Source: Stictocephala bisonia (Eukaryota > Arthropoda > Insecta > Hemiptera > Membracidae). From it: DNA of 64,000 bases. Below are positions 15,850 to 26,189 of this stretch, piece by piece. The stretch spans positions 1,733,941-1,797,940 of the forward strand of contig JAQJVL010000084.1 in the NCBI GenBank assembly GCA_035578905.1. The letters run 5' to 3'. Position 1 is the first letter of the stretch, and every line of letters starts with the position of its first letter. A program made the position numbers and the translations under genes. The notes below the pieces were generated by a model. The model had not been told where the DNA came from. It made no database searches and was given only the letters and a program-made list of their open reading frames with translations.

Positions 15850-16440
15850 TATTTGCGAGTACGTTTTAGGTTCAGGAAATCTAAAAGGTGGGACTCAGCC
15901 CAAGCTTATGTAGGTTCCACAGGTTCCCTCTTGGCTGGGGTTTTAGGACATAAGGACAGAATATCGGAACTTCCAGCATCCCACATCCCAACCAAACTGT
16001 TCAAACCTACCTCAAGGCGAGAGTCGATGATGAATTTTGGACTTGTGCCATCTAATGACCTTTCGAGATTAGATGTATTAAACCGTTCGCTTTGATTCCA
16101 TTCCTTAATTTCGACAATTGGAACTATACCCAGCCCACTGCAACTATCCAAGCTGGCGAGCGCACGAACTATTTATTCGATACTGAACCTAACCAAAAAT
16201 GTACCTTACAAAGGAAAGTAGGTTTTACCCAAGTGGCGTTTCAGCTACTATAACTTCTGACACCTAAGTCAACAGCAGCTACTGACAGAGGATGTTAAGC
16301 AGGCGCAACATGACGCACACACTCAGACTGTCCCTTTAACTGTTCCTCAGGCTTTGAACTTGTGGATCACTTCCACAACTGGCTTCAAGTAACTGACTAA
16401 CAACTGCCTTACCCCACAGGCAGTTTGTACTAAGAACATG
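15850..16440. other. GC-rich block of unknown origin beside the 110-bp array
   Basis: About 600 bp with clearly higher GC than its surroundings. About 80-codon ORFs overlap on both strands (15853-16095 plus, 15906-16151 minus). The minus frame contains LVGMWDAGSSDILSL, the plus frame SLLAGVLGHKDRISEL; I recognise neither. The abrupt composition change and the tandem array that follows suggest the body of a mobile element such as a Helitron or a satellite-bearing insertion, but I found no termini. Confidence 0.3.
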
Positions 16441-16487
16441 TTCTCTGAACTTTTTATTTGCTGTATGTTATTTTTGGCTACTACTTT

Positions 16488-17587
16488 CATACAATGGGTG
16501 TAGTGGTAGTGAGTGATGTTGCCTAGACCGAAGATACCTACTTACCTGATTACGAGTGTATTGCTTGAGCAAGGTCGAGAACCCCTCCCCACCATTTCTT
16601 ACAACGGGTGTAGTGGTAGTGAGTGATGTTGCCTAGACCGAAGATACCTACTTACCTGATTACGAGTGTATTGCTTGAGCAAGGTTGAGAACCCCTCCCC
16701 ACCCTTTCTTTCAACGGGTGTAGTGGTAGTGAGTGATGTTGCCTAGACCGAAGATACCTACTTACCTGATTACGAGTGTATTGCTTGAGCAAGGTTGAGA
16801 ACCCCTCCCCACCATTTCATACAACGGGTGTAGTGGTAGTGAGTGATGTTGCCTAGACCGAAGATACCTACTTACCTGATTACGAGTGTATTGCTTGAGC
16901 AAGGTTGAGAACCCCTCCCCACCATTTTATACAACGGGTGTAGTGGTAGTGAGTGATGTTGCCTAGACCGAAGATACCTACTTACCTGATTACGAGTGTA
17001 TTGCTTGAGGAAGGTTAAGAACCCCTCCCCACCATTTCTTACAACGGGTGTAGTGGTAGTGAGTGATGTTGCCTAGACCGAAGATACCTACTTACCTGAT
17101 TACGAGTGTATTGCTTGAGCAAGGTTGAGAACCCCTCCCCACCATTTCATACAACGGGTGTGGTGGTAGTGAGTGATGTTGCCTAGACCGAAGATACCTA
17201 CTTACCTGATTACGAGTGTATTGCTTGAGGAAGGTTAAGAACCCCTCCCCACCATTTCTTACAACGGGTGTAGTGGTAGTGAGTGATGTTGCCTAGACCG
17301 AAGATACCTACTTACCTGATTACGAGTGTATTGCTTGAGCAAGGTTGAGAACCCCTCCCCACCATTTCTTACAACGGGTGTAGTGGTTGTGAGTGATGTT
17401 GCCTAGACCGAAGATACCTACTTACCTGATTACGAGTGTATTGCTTGAGCAAGGTTGAGAACCCCTCCCCACCATTTCTTACAATGGGTGTAGTGGTAGT
17501 GAGTGATGTTGCCTAGACCGAAGATACCTACTTACCTGATTACGAGTGTATTGCTTGAGCAAGGTTGAGAACCCCTCCCCACCAATT
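16488..17587. repeat. 110-bp tandem array, 10 units
   Basis: GCCTAGACCG recurs at 16521, 16631, 16741, 16851, 16961, 17071, 17181, 17291, 17401 and 17511, giving ten units at exactly 110 bp with very few substitutions. Every unit carries TTACCTGATTACGAG, so on the minus strand each unit presents a consensus splice donor, CAG|GTAAGT. Confidence 0.98.
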
Positions 17588-17889
17588 CTTCTTGCTTCGT
17601 AAGCTTCAAGAAATTATTCTTTGGTTATTTGATTTAATCCTATAACTAAAGCAATACACTCGTTAAAACTGATGCAGTGTTTTGTTATCACTAATTTCTC
17701 CTCTTGAATTACAAGAAAAAAAAAGAAAAAAAAAATAATTACTGGAGTGTTTGTTTCATCTTATAACATTAAAGTCAAATAATACTTCTTTGCTTGTTAG
17801 ACTTCTTAAATGTAATACCAAATGTTACACGTTGCAATGTGGTGCCAGTACAGAAATAATCATTGACGTGTATTTATAAGGGTACAATA

Positions 17890-18130
17890 ACCCCTCTCCC
17901 CCGGTGATTCATCATCGTACAGGCCACCGTGAAGAAAGGTTGAACGTACTAAGGCAGTCACGGTCCGAAACGGTATTGAAAACACAATCGTACGGCGTTA
18001 GTGGCTCAACAACGCACCTATATACGTGCGGCGTTGTTGGCACACCCAGCCATGTACGTACGGTAGTGATGACGTATACACCGACCCAACACATACCTAC
18101 CGTTACATATAGGGCGGTGTTGATCGCTTA
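17890..18130. other. GC-rich island with irregular internal repetition
   Basis: ACGGCGTTAGTGG, GCGGCGTTGTTGG, ACGGTAGTGATG and GGCGGTGTTGAT recur at uneven spacing. A 75-codon plus-strand ORF (17904-18131) and an antisense ORF result. No family recognised. The sequence may be a decayed tandem repeat. Confidence 0.3.
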
Positions 18131-20350
18131 GATTATGAGATTAATAAACAAAATAAGTACATTATTTATTGTTAAAGTATTGTAAATATTGGTAGATTTT
18201 GAACTGTTGGTTCTTAGAAGCTGGCGACACAATTTCACGTTATGATTAACTTCATAATTAAAATGTTGAAATTATTTCTTAAAAACAATTCTGAGTAGGT
18301 CTAAATGTTTATAAGAAACACGAGTAAATAACACTTATACAAAAATCCCTAGGCTCACCAAATTAAATTTCAAAAATTGCTTTAAGTCAGATTGACTCAG
18401 ATGTACTGTTTATTTTTTAAGAATACATTGATTTAACCGCATAATCCATAGTCTCACCATAACCCATCGTGACAACGTAGTGCCAGCAGCAATACGTCGC
18501 CATCACTATACGCTTTGTTGTTATGTTTTGTATTACTTGCCATTGAATTCATATGGCTTCCTGAAAATAAAACAAAAGGAGAGAATTATGTATTAAAAGG
18601 GACGTATATGCAGGATAATGTACACTGACCTTTCGTTTTGGCTGCACATATCAGCGAGGAGTGTCTTATTGTTGAAACCAAAACTCTTAGAACCGTTTGG
18701 TCACGGCATTTTATCTACCTAAATTTTTATATGATGAGTTTTTAAATCTATTATATTATTATAAATTAATACCTAGTATTATAATACTTATAATAATACT
18801 TATAATAATATATAATAATTATTATATATTATAATAATTACACTTGGCGTGTTAGGTATTATAAATATTGAAAGCAATATATAATATTCTGAGTCCTTTC
18901 AGTTCTGACAAGGCTTCGTAGGATTATCTTCGGCGTTGACACGTCTCGCAGGGTCTATGATTTTATTGGATAATAGCAGGATTGGAATGTTTCCCGGAGG
19001 CAAGAACTAAGTTTGTGTAGAAGCTTCTCTTTAGACTAATACGTTGATTGGATTCAAATTGTAAGTCGATTTGTTGTCCTGACTATTGGAGTACTATTAT
19101 CTTCTCTTTATAGGATCGGTTAACCCCTGTAAGTAATAAATACTAACACACCACTCATATTTTGCCTTATATTAAGGAAGAATATAAATGGTACGAGAAT
19201 TAAAGGAAAAGATGAAAGATAGACACCGTTTTAAACTAAATTTATAATCTTTTGCTTTATTGTTATTTCATTCGTTAATATGTGTATATTTGTTATTTTT
19301 GTATCGGTGTATATTAATTCATGTCTGTAATTAAATACATCCATGTTTACATAACATTAATTTTTTTTATAAAACAAATTAATTAGTTTTATATCCGCTC
19401 TCTTTATCTCACATACACCAGCCAAATGTTTATTGGTAGTATTTTCTCATTTAAAGATTAAAATGATGTTGGTCAACAGAATAGGAAACCAACCCACAAA
19501 TCATTATTACATTTATTTGGTTACAGCGTATGCCATTTGACACTATCATAATTATAGCCTAACTAAAATAGAAATATTCACCCGAAATACATGCACTAGT
19601 ACGTAACGCAATCATTTATTTACAGCCCTAATAAAAAATTATTCAGACAAGCCTTACAGAAATGTACCTTAATGGGGTGACAGCTCAAGATAAGAGACCA
19701 AAAGTAAAGAAAGTTAGCTAATACTTAATTCATATAAGGATAACAAAAATGGTTTATTTAATACAATCCATTAATTTAATAAAAACAATTATCTAGTTAC
19801 TAACTATTCAAATTACTAGAAAACTTGATTAATTTAAAATCGATCTGTGAATTATTTTTCCGTTCTATTAAACCTTACAATTTGAAATATATAATTGTTA
19901 GTATTGATAATGAACTACATAATTTTATAATCTGTAAAATGTACGCTTCTAAATCTTCTACCTCAGATTGTTCAATCCCACATAATTAAGATTGCAAATG
20001 TATAAAAGAATAAAAAGCGCATATTTAGAGTATAAGACATGTTCAACTGAACATTAATATAAAGTAAATATCAATTACAAATTGAGTAAGTTACCACTCT
20101 GATATGTAAAAGGTACACAATTAATTAATTAGTTTATTGATTTGAGAAAATGATTATGTACAATATTGAACATAAATTTAAGAGAGGTCTTCAATAATTT
20201 ATGTCTTCACTTCTTAATACACATTCTAATGGTTCTTCTAAAATTAAGAATATGTGAAGAAATAAGCCACTCAGCTGGAAAGTTCCAGTAATCTATGAAT
20301 AATTGAATACATGTATTGCATTTTCTTTTTATTTGTTATTTCTTATGACA
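18130..20350. other. AT-rich sequence with palindromic AT tracts
   Basis: 18770-18840 is built of ATAATACTTATA-type repeats around a perfect 24-bp AT palindrome. At 18904 a TTTCAG precedes a 22-codon open stretch ending TAA at about 18970, a weak terminal-exon candidate. The rest shows nothing. Confidence 0.4.
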
Positions 20351-20351
20351 C

Positions 20352-21030
20352 TTACATACCCTCTCTCCCTCTATCTCATAATGACTTTTCCATAAGGAAA
20401 TGATAAGTAATATCTCAGATGACAATCTTTCATGCCTTCCCTCACTCTATCTCATAATGACTTTTCCATAAGGAAATGGTAAGTACAGTAATATCTCAGA
20501 TGACAATCTTACATGCCTTCCCTCACTCTATCTCATGACTTTTCCATAAGGAAATGATAAGTAATATCTCAGATGAGAATCTTACATGCTTTCCCTTACT
20601 CTATCTCATAATGACTTTTCCATAAGCAGATGATAAGTAATATCTCATATGACAATCTTACATGCCTTCCCTTACTCTATCTCATAATGACTTTTCCATA
20701 AGGAAATGATAAGTAATATCTCAGATGACAATCTTACATGCCTTCCCTTACTCTATCTCATAATGACTTTTCCATAAGGAAATGATAAGTAATATCTCAG
20801 ATGACAATCTTACATGCCTTCCCTTACTCTATCTCATAATGACTTTCCCATAAGGAAATGATAAGTAATATCTCAGATGACAATCTTACATGCCTTCCCT
20901 TACTCTATCTCATAATGACTTTTCCATAAGGAAATGATAAGTAATATCTCAGATGATAATCTTACATGCCTTCCCTCCCTCTATCTCATAATGACTTTTC
21001 CATAAGGAAATGATAAGTAATATCTCAGAT
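20352..21030. repeat. 76-bp tandem array, 9 units
   Basis: CTATCTCATAATGAC recurs from 20371 to 20981, mostly at 76-bp spacing. One unit is 5 bp longer (a GTACA insertion) and one is 3 bp shorter (AAT loss). Each unit contains CCATAAGGAAATG and GATAAGTAATATCTC. Confidence 0.97.
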
Positions 21031-23030
21031 CTACAAACCCACTTCCCAATTTACTAAAATAGTTCCCAATCTTGTCAAAGATAAACAATTGACTTATATA
21101 GGGAGCTTAAAAATCGTAAACATCTTTAAACTGACACAAACCTTAAAATAACCCCTTTTCTACATAAATTATAAAAGAGATTATTTATTATTATAATTGA
21201 GACACAAAAAAGTATTTTATTTGAATTTTAACTATTGATTGAGCATACTATCTGAATTGCCATGAGGCGTGTGGTAGAGCTATTACGATGTGTTTGTATT
21301 TTATCGCTGCCTGCCAATATTGAAGAAAAACCAAATATAGGTTAATACATTGAATTTTAATTGAGGTAAAAGAGACTATTTCTCAGTTAGTTAATGTTTA
21401 TATTTAGACCGAATACACAATATATTACTGGAAACAAATGTCTGTTACAACCTTTGCACGAATACAGAGACAATGGGATATTATTATTCATCGCATTTAT
21501 ATCATATAAAGTCCTTTTATTTAAGTTAATTTTACATTCGTTTCACAAGAAGCTTTGCTCTATTACTTATATTTTATATCTATGGAATTGGAAAAATCTT
21601 AGTTAGTTGTTGTATTTGAAATAATCAATACATTTTTCAATAGAACACACATATGAAGATTCCAACTACTGATTAAAACACTATCTGTGCACATTGCAAT
21701 ATTTTACTTATACATAAAAACTAATACAGAATAATCTTACTGTAATTCTTTCACAAAGTTCAACGTATCTACGAAACTTATAATTCATATGATAATTTAA
21801 AATTTTACGTGAGTAATATCAACATAATATATGTACTTTCAATGGAAAAATATTCTCCTGTAAAACTTCCTTTTGTACTGTATTCCTTCGAAAACAAAAT
21901 AATCTATGAAAATAATGAATTTTGTATAAATGTACAATAATATTTCACTCTTGATATTTTAACCATCACAACAATATCATAACTAAAACAGCAATATCGT
22001 AAAATAAATCAAAATTTTGCCATATACTTTTATAAATTACATTGAAAAAGGATTTATGATAAATATTTTACTAGGAAACACATCTGTACTCTTCGCGTGC
22101 CAACCCTGTCACTCACTGCACTCGCAACCCCTCGGCTAGTAACTTTTGACTACAAATATTAGTGATTTTCAACTGAGCCCTACAGAATGTAAATAAAACC
22201 ATTCTTAACCTTCCCTGATAAAAAACGTACATAACTTGCAAAGGTCTGCCATGACGATTAGATTAATGAAATACAGTAGTAAGAAATAATGTCTTAAGTT
22301 CGCACAGACACAAAGACACACTTGCGTTTACTTTTTTATATTTAAAATATCAAACAAAACTGAATCAAACAAACTTACTCTCTATCTAATAATAAGTAAC
22401 ACCTATAACCTCTTAAATATTGTAAACAGTACTGTTTACATTCCAACAGCTGTTTAAAATGTCATAAACATCATTAGTTACATTTGAACAGCTGTTTTTT
22501 TTGACGAATTTAAATCTCGCTCCATGTTATTCTTATGGCCGAAAACGTACTTTCAGGACTTCCCGTATCTTTCAAGGTGAAAATATTAAGCAATTAACTA
22601 TTGACTATTAACATTCAAATAAATATTGACTTGATTGTACCTTCGACTAGAGGTAAATCGTTCGATTCCTCAATCTTTAAAACGTATCAAGAAAAAGGGA
22701 GGAGTTGCATTAGTAAAAAAATGCTTCACATAATATATATAAGGATTATTTACCTTGGTGTGATGCAATAATATATTTGACACCATGTACTTATATCAGT
22801 TCAAAATCTAAACACTGGACCCTTTGAGCTATGGGAAAGTCTTCAAAGGCTTAAAAATGTTAGAATAGTTATGTTAAGTTATATTAAAAACTAAATTTTA
22901 CTACTTTAGACTGTGATGGGTGTTAAAAATTATTTTCTATAATTTTAAAAAACTAATTTATACACTTTGGAGTTGATATCTCAAAATTAATTAGCTTATT
23001 AGTAAATTGGTATTTTCAGATAATATAGTT
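21031..23030. other. AT-rich sequence with one weak first-exon candidate
   Basis: Mostly featureless. At 22535-22576 an ATG opens MAENVLSGLPVSFK and runs directly into AAG|GTGAAA, a plausible donor. It is only 14 codons, so support is slight. Two CAGCTG E-boxes lie at about 22448 and 22490. Confidence 0.3.
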
Positions 23031-23034
23031 TATT

Positions 23035-23115
23035 TATTTTGTTTGGATTCACTATCCAGTTAAATGGGCCTGCAGGCCTGTTCGTGAACTTTATTCAACA
23101 AGTGAAGTAACGACA
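23035..23115 (+). repeat. Diverged fragment of the 260-bp interspersed repeat
   Basis: CCAGTTAAATGGGCCTGCAG, followed by GCCTGTTCGTGAACTT and CAACAAGTG, aligns with the core of the repeats at 49203-49472 and 52012-52263. Outside this core the similarity is lost. The adjacent TTAGCTCAGTGG (about 23118) resembles a pol III A box. Confidence 0.6.
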
Positions 23116-23582
23116 GTTAGCTCAGTGGAAACCTTAGCTGCGACACAGGCAAAAAACATGATGGGTTTCATTGTAAATGACCTTAAAGAAAAAAATCGGA
23201 AACTTTTATATCTCTGATAATATCAATTGTTTACATTGTACTGGGGACATCCACAAGGGGTCAGAAGAAAATCTTATATCAGAGCATAGGTTAAGATGTA
23301 TATCATGTTAAAGGTTTCTATTAGTAGAGAACAATACCGAAAAGCATCACATTAGCCAAAATGATAGTTTCGTTTAGTAAATATATTATTTGTGTGAATC
23401 TTGCCTACCTATACATAACTGACCATATATATATACATTATATATATATATATTTATATATATAATGTAAAATTAATTTGCGATAAATCACATGATTAGA
23501 TGCTCTGCGTTAATGTTATGATCTAGAGGTAAAGTAATGAAGTATAATATTAATTACACTATAAGTAATAAATAATACTAAC

Positions 23583-23705
23583 CACGAACAAGGCCCTCAT
23601 GGTACTGCGAGTTGTCGAGGTCAACACTGACTGGAACTGTGGTTCCTGGACCGGTCCGCATTCCTTTTAAACTGGTTTGGCTCTCAGTCAGCCGATAATA
23701 AATTG
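23583..23705 (-). CDS. Candidate internal coding exon, 123 bp, phase 1-1
   Basis: A GC-richer island on the minus strand is bounded by a pyrimidine-rich acceptor (...TTAAAATGCCAG|CA) and a donor (CGTG|GTTAGT). The frame is open throughout and reads IYYRLTESQTSLKGMRTGPG, then TTVPVSVDLDNSQYHEGLVR. The exon starts with two bases of a split codon and ends with one. Both flanking introns are therefore phase 1, and the exon could be skipped or duplicated without shifting frame. It may also be read from an ATG three codons upstream. It lies on the same strand as the secreted-peptide gene, but no partner exon was found. Protein family not recognised. Confidence 0.5.
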
Positions 23706-23712
23706 CTGGCAT

Positions 23713-24830
23713 TTTAAAAAAGAAATTAAAATAATTCTGATTATTATTTGGTTGGTCTAAATCATACCAAAAAAATCATTCGGAAATGTCAAAACTTATT
23801 TCTTGTACCACAATAGAGTGTTTTTAAAGAATACATTTAGTGTTCTTTTTTGTACAAAAGACTAATAAACATTGCCCAAAACTCTGTACATATTTTGAAA
23901 AAGTGCTTTAATTGCACTTTGCTCATCTAGTGAATATTGTTAATCTTCAAAATTAGTTTGTTGCTACTTTAAAATTATAGCTACTTGAAATAAAAGCTAA
24001 TTGTTAATATTCCTTTCCCAAGTTGAACTCAGATAAACATTGTTTTGTAGTTAATAAAAAATTTAGGAATCCTTCTGTTTGTTTTTTTATTTGAATGATC
24101 AAAGTTTAGACAATGTGAGACCTTAAGTAATGGTTCTTTCTGCCTGCGGGGTCCTTATATTTTGTATTTCCTGTATACTGCATATAAATAAATGTTCTAT
24201 GGATAATTTTGAATATATAACATGATTATAAGTTTAGATTGATCTTTATATTGGTGAACTCTAAAACTACATATATAGCTGTGTTCCATAATGTAACTAA
24301 TATGTAATCTAAACTGTAATATGTGAAAATCTAAGTACTATATACGTATATGTGGAGTACACATTATATGGAAAAATGATATTTAACCTTGTTAAAAAAA
24401 AAATTGAGAAAACGTAATCATTCTCTTTGCCTATTAGAACCTAGCGTAGATTTCAACTAAATACAGCTGGGTTTCGTTTTGGGGGGAGATGTAAGGTATA
24501 AGGTATGCCAGATACGGGACAGCTATCACATTTTAAAAACCTTAAAACTTGATGAGTCTTAAAAGTGATGAATTCTTAATATTATTTTCCATCTTTATTT
24601 ATGAAAATTTTACCATTATGTTGATTATGAATACAACAAAATTCCTAAAACGTGTACAAATCATGTAAGAATCACTTTACTTTTTGTTTTAGTGATGTAT
24701 ACATAATATTGGATTCCCTACCATTATAGTAACATGTCAGTATATTTTTATATAAATAAGGATGATACTTGTTACGAAATCCTTCAGGCAAAAAATATTA
24801 TACAAAATCAGAATAATAACAGTTGTTATT
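23713..24830. other. AT-rich sequence, nothing recognised
   Basis: Lies downstream of the peptide gene's polyadenylation region. I see no ORF or repeat here. Confidence 0.5.
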
Positions 24831-24835
24831 GCATT

Positions 24836-24852
24836 TATTGTTTTATTTTATT
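24836..24852 (-). terminator. Polyadenylation signals of the secreted-peptide gene
   Basis: On the minus strand, AATAAAATAAAACAATAAATG begins about 60 bp after the stop codon. It contains at least two AATAAA hexamers at the expected distance for a short 3' UTR. Confidence 0.6.
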
Positions 24853-24910
24853 GTATTATACATGTAGTAGGTTTGTAGTAGGTTTATGATGTAAAATTTC
24901 GTTTAGGCTA

Positions 24911-26154
24911 TTATTTGGATTTCTTTGATGGGGAGGCAAGTGTTCCAGGAGGTGGAGTTTGACCCTTCTCAAATCCGAAGTTGGTGGCCAGCTTAGCCTC
25001 GTCAGATCCTGGAACAGGTCTAGGTTGTGAAGGTGATGCCAGAGCTCCAGGGGGAGGAGTCTGGCCGTCCTGGAACCCAAAGTTCCTGGCAAGGATTTCT
25101 TCACTTGGACTGGGCGTAGGTCTGTCTGGAGCTTGACACACTCCTAAAGCAACCAAGCAGAGAAGTATGATCTGGAAGAAGAAATATACGACAAGTGTAA
25201 ACTTTATCATTAAAATCCCTACTTGGTATTTAAATGAGACTACTACAGTAACCTATACTTTTACCAAACGATAACTACATATTTAAAAATACTTTCTTGC
25301 CGAAAGTTTGTGAAATGCTGTTTGTGAGTACCATTCAGCAGTCAATATAATTTATTTAATATTCTACTCAATATTTTTGTTTATAACTGGTTAAATGTCT
25401 TATTATATTTATATCTTACTAAAGCACATTGGAAGGTCCTTCAAACCCCTTAGTAGTAAGAGAGCCATGTTCGTTAACGGAACAAGAAAAGAAGTAGACA
25501 GTAGGTGAGAAATATATACATAACCAAATCATAATCTCGCTTGGAATTTATATTAAGATTAATCGTAAGTAGTTTTAAGTTATTTTTGTTATAAGTTGTC
25601 CTTGTTTTAAATTATTTTTGCTTTAACAATTCTTGGATCTGTATTGATGAATTATTGTTTTGTTATTCTTGGGAAATAATCTAAACAGACGGAACTATTT
25701 ATCAAGTCATGTTGATTCCAAGTGCCTTATTTTACTTAAGGAGATATTTATCTTAGTTCTAATCAGTTAGTTCTATATGCATGTAAGTATTTTGGTAGCC
25801 TGAGATCCACTATATGCATGTAAGTATTTTGGTAGCCTGAGATCCACTATTTGTCCCAATATGGATCTATGTGATCGTTTAATCCCGAATTATACACTCC
25901 AACCATATATTTCCTAGTCTTTGAAAGTAATTCTAGTAGGGCCACAGGACAATCCATTAATAACATTAAATACATTAGAATTAAACTTAAAATATTAAAA
26001 AAAACACTTTTATTCCTAAACAAAATTATATTTATCACATTCGATTTATTATCGGTAGTAATTATCTATACATTATAAAATATCAATAAATATGTAATGT
26101 AATTCCTGATAATTAATGACAACTTACTCCACAAAGCATCTTTGGGGTCAGCAT
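24911..26154 (-). CDS. Small secreted proline-rich tandem-repeat peptide precursor (two exons)
   Basis: Exon 1 is 26154-26128 (MLTPKMLCG) and exon 2 is 25171-24911. The intron has a GTAAGT donor after GGA and a TTTCTTCTTCCAG acceptor, and is phase 0. The joined product has 95 residues: a signal peptide MLTPKMLCGIILLCLVALGV with likely cleavage after CQA (residue 23), then a 72-residue hydrophilic chain. Residues 39-57 and 73-91 form a near-identical repeat, NFGFQDGQTPPPGALASPS and NFGFEKGQTPPPGTLASPS, each preceded by an acidic SEE/SDE and LA. The C-terminus is basic (KKSK). There are no cysteines after the signal peptide. I chose this structure because the genomic ATG at 25210 would translate the intron's polypyrimidine tract, whereas exon 1 gives a proper n-region. 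TTTTTAG just upstream of exon 1 may be an acceptor for a further 5' UTR exon. Family not recognised; a secreted effector, peptide-hormone precursor or cuticle-associated peptide are all possible. Confidence 0.75.
25773..25848. repeat. 37-bp direct duplication in the intron
   Basis: CTATATGCATGTAAGTATTT and the following TGGTAGCCTGAGATCCA occur twice in tandem without change, inside the intron of the peptide gene. This is a recent local duplication. Confidence 0.95.
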
Positions 26155-26189
26155 TGTATAGTTTGGAACCGAGTACTGGGTAATGTGCG

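Noticed and set aside
16488..17587. CRISPR-like direct repeats
   Set aside because: Head-to-tail tandem units without unique spacers in a eukaryotic genome; no cas genes. The same reasoning covers the 76-, 40-, 80- and 139-bp arrays.
23117..23180. tRNA gene starting TTAGCTCAGTGG
   Set aside because: Only an A-box-like word; no acceptable B box or cloverleaf follows.
24856..25104. 82-codon minus-strand ORF in another frame of the secreted-peptide exon
   Set aside because: Out of frame with the signal peptide and the internal repeat; explained by the real exon.
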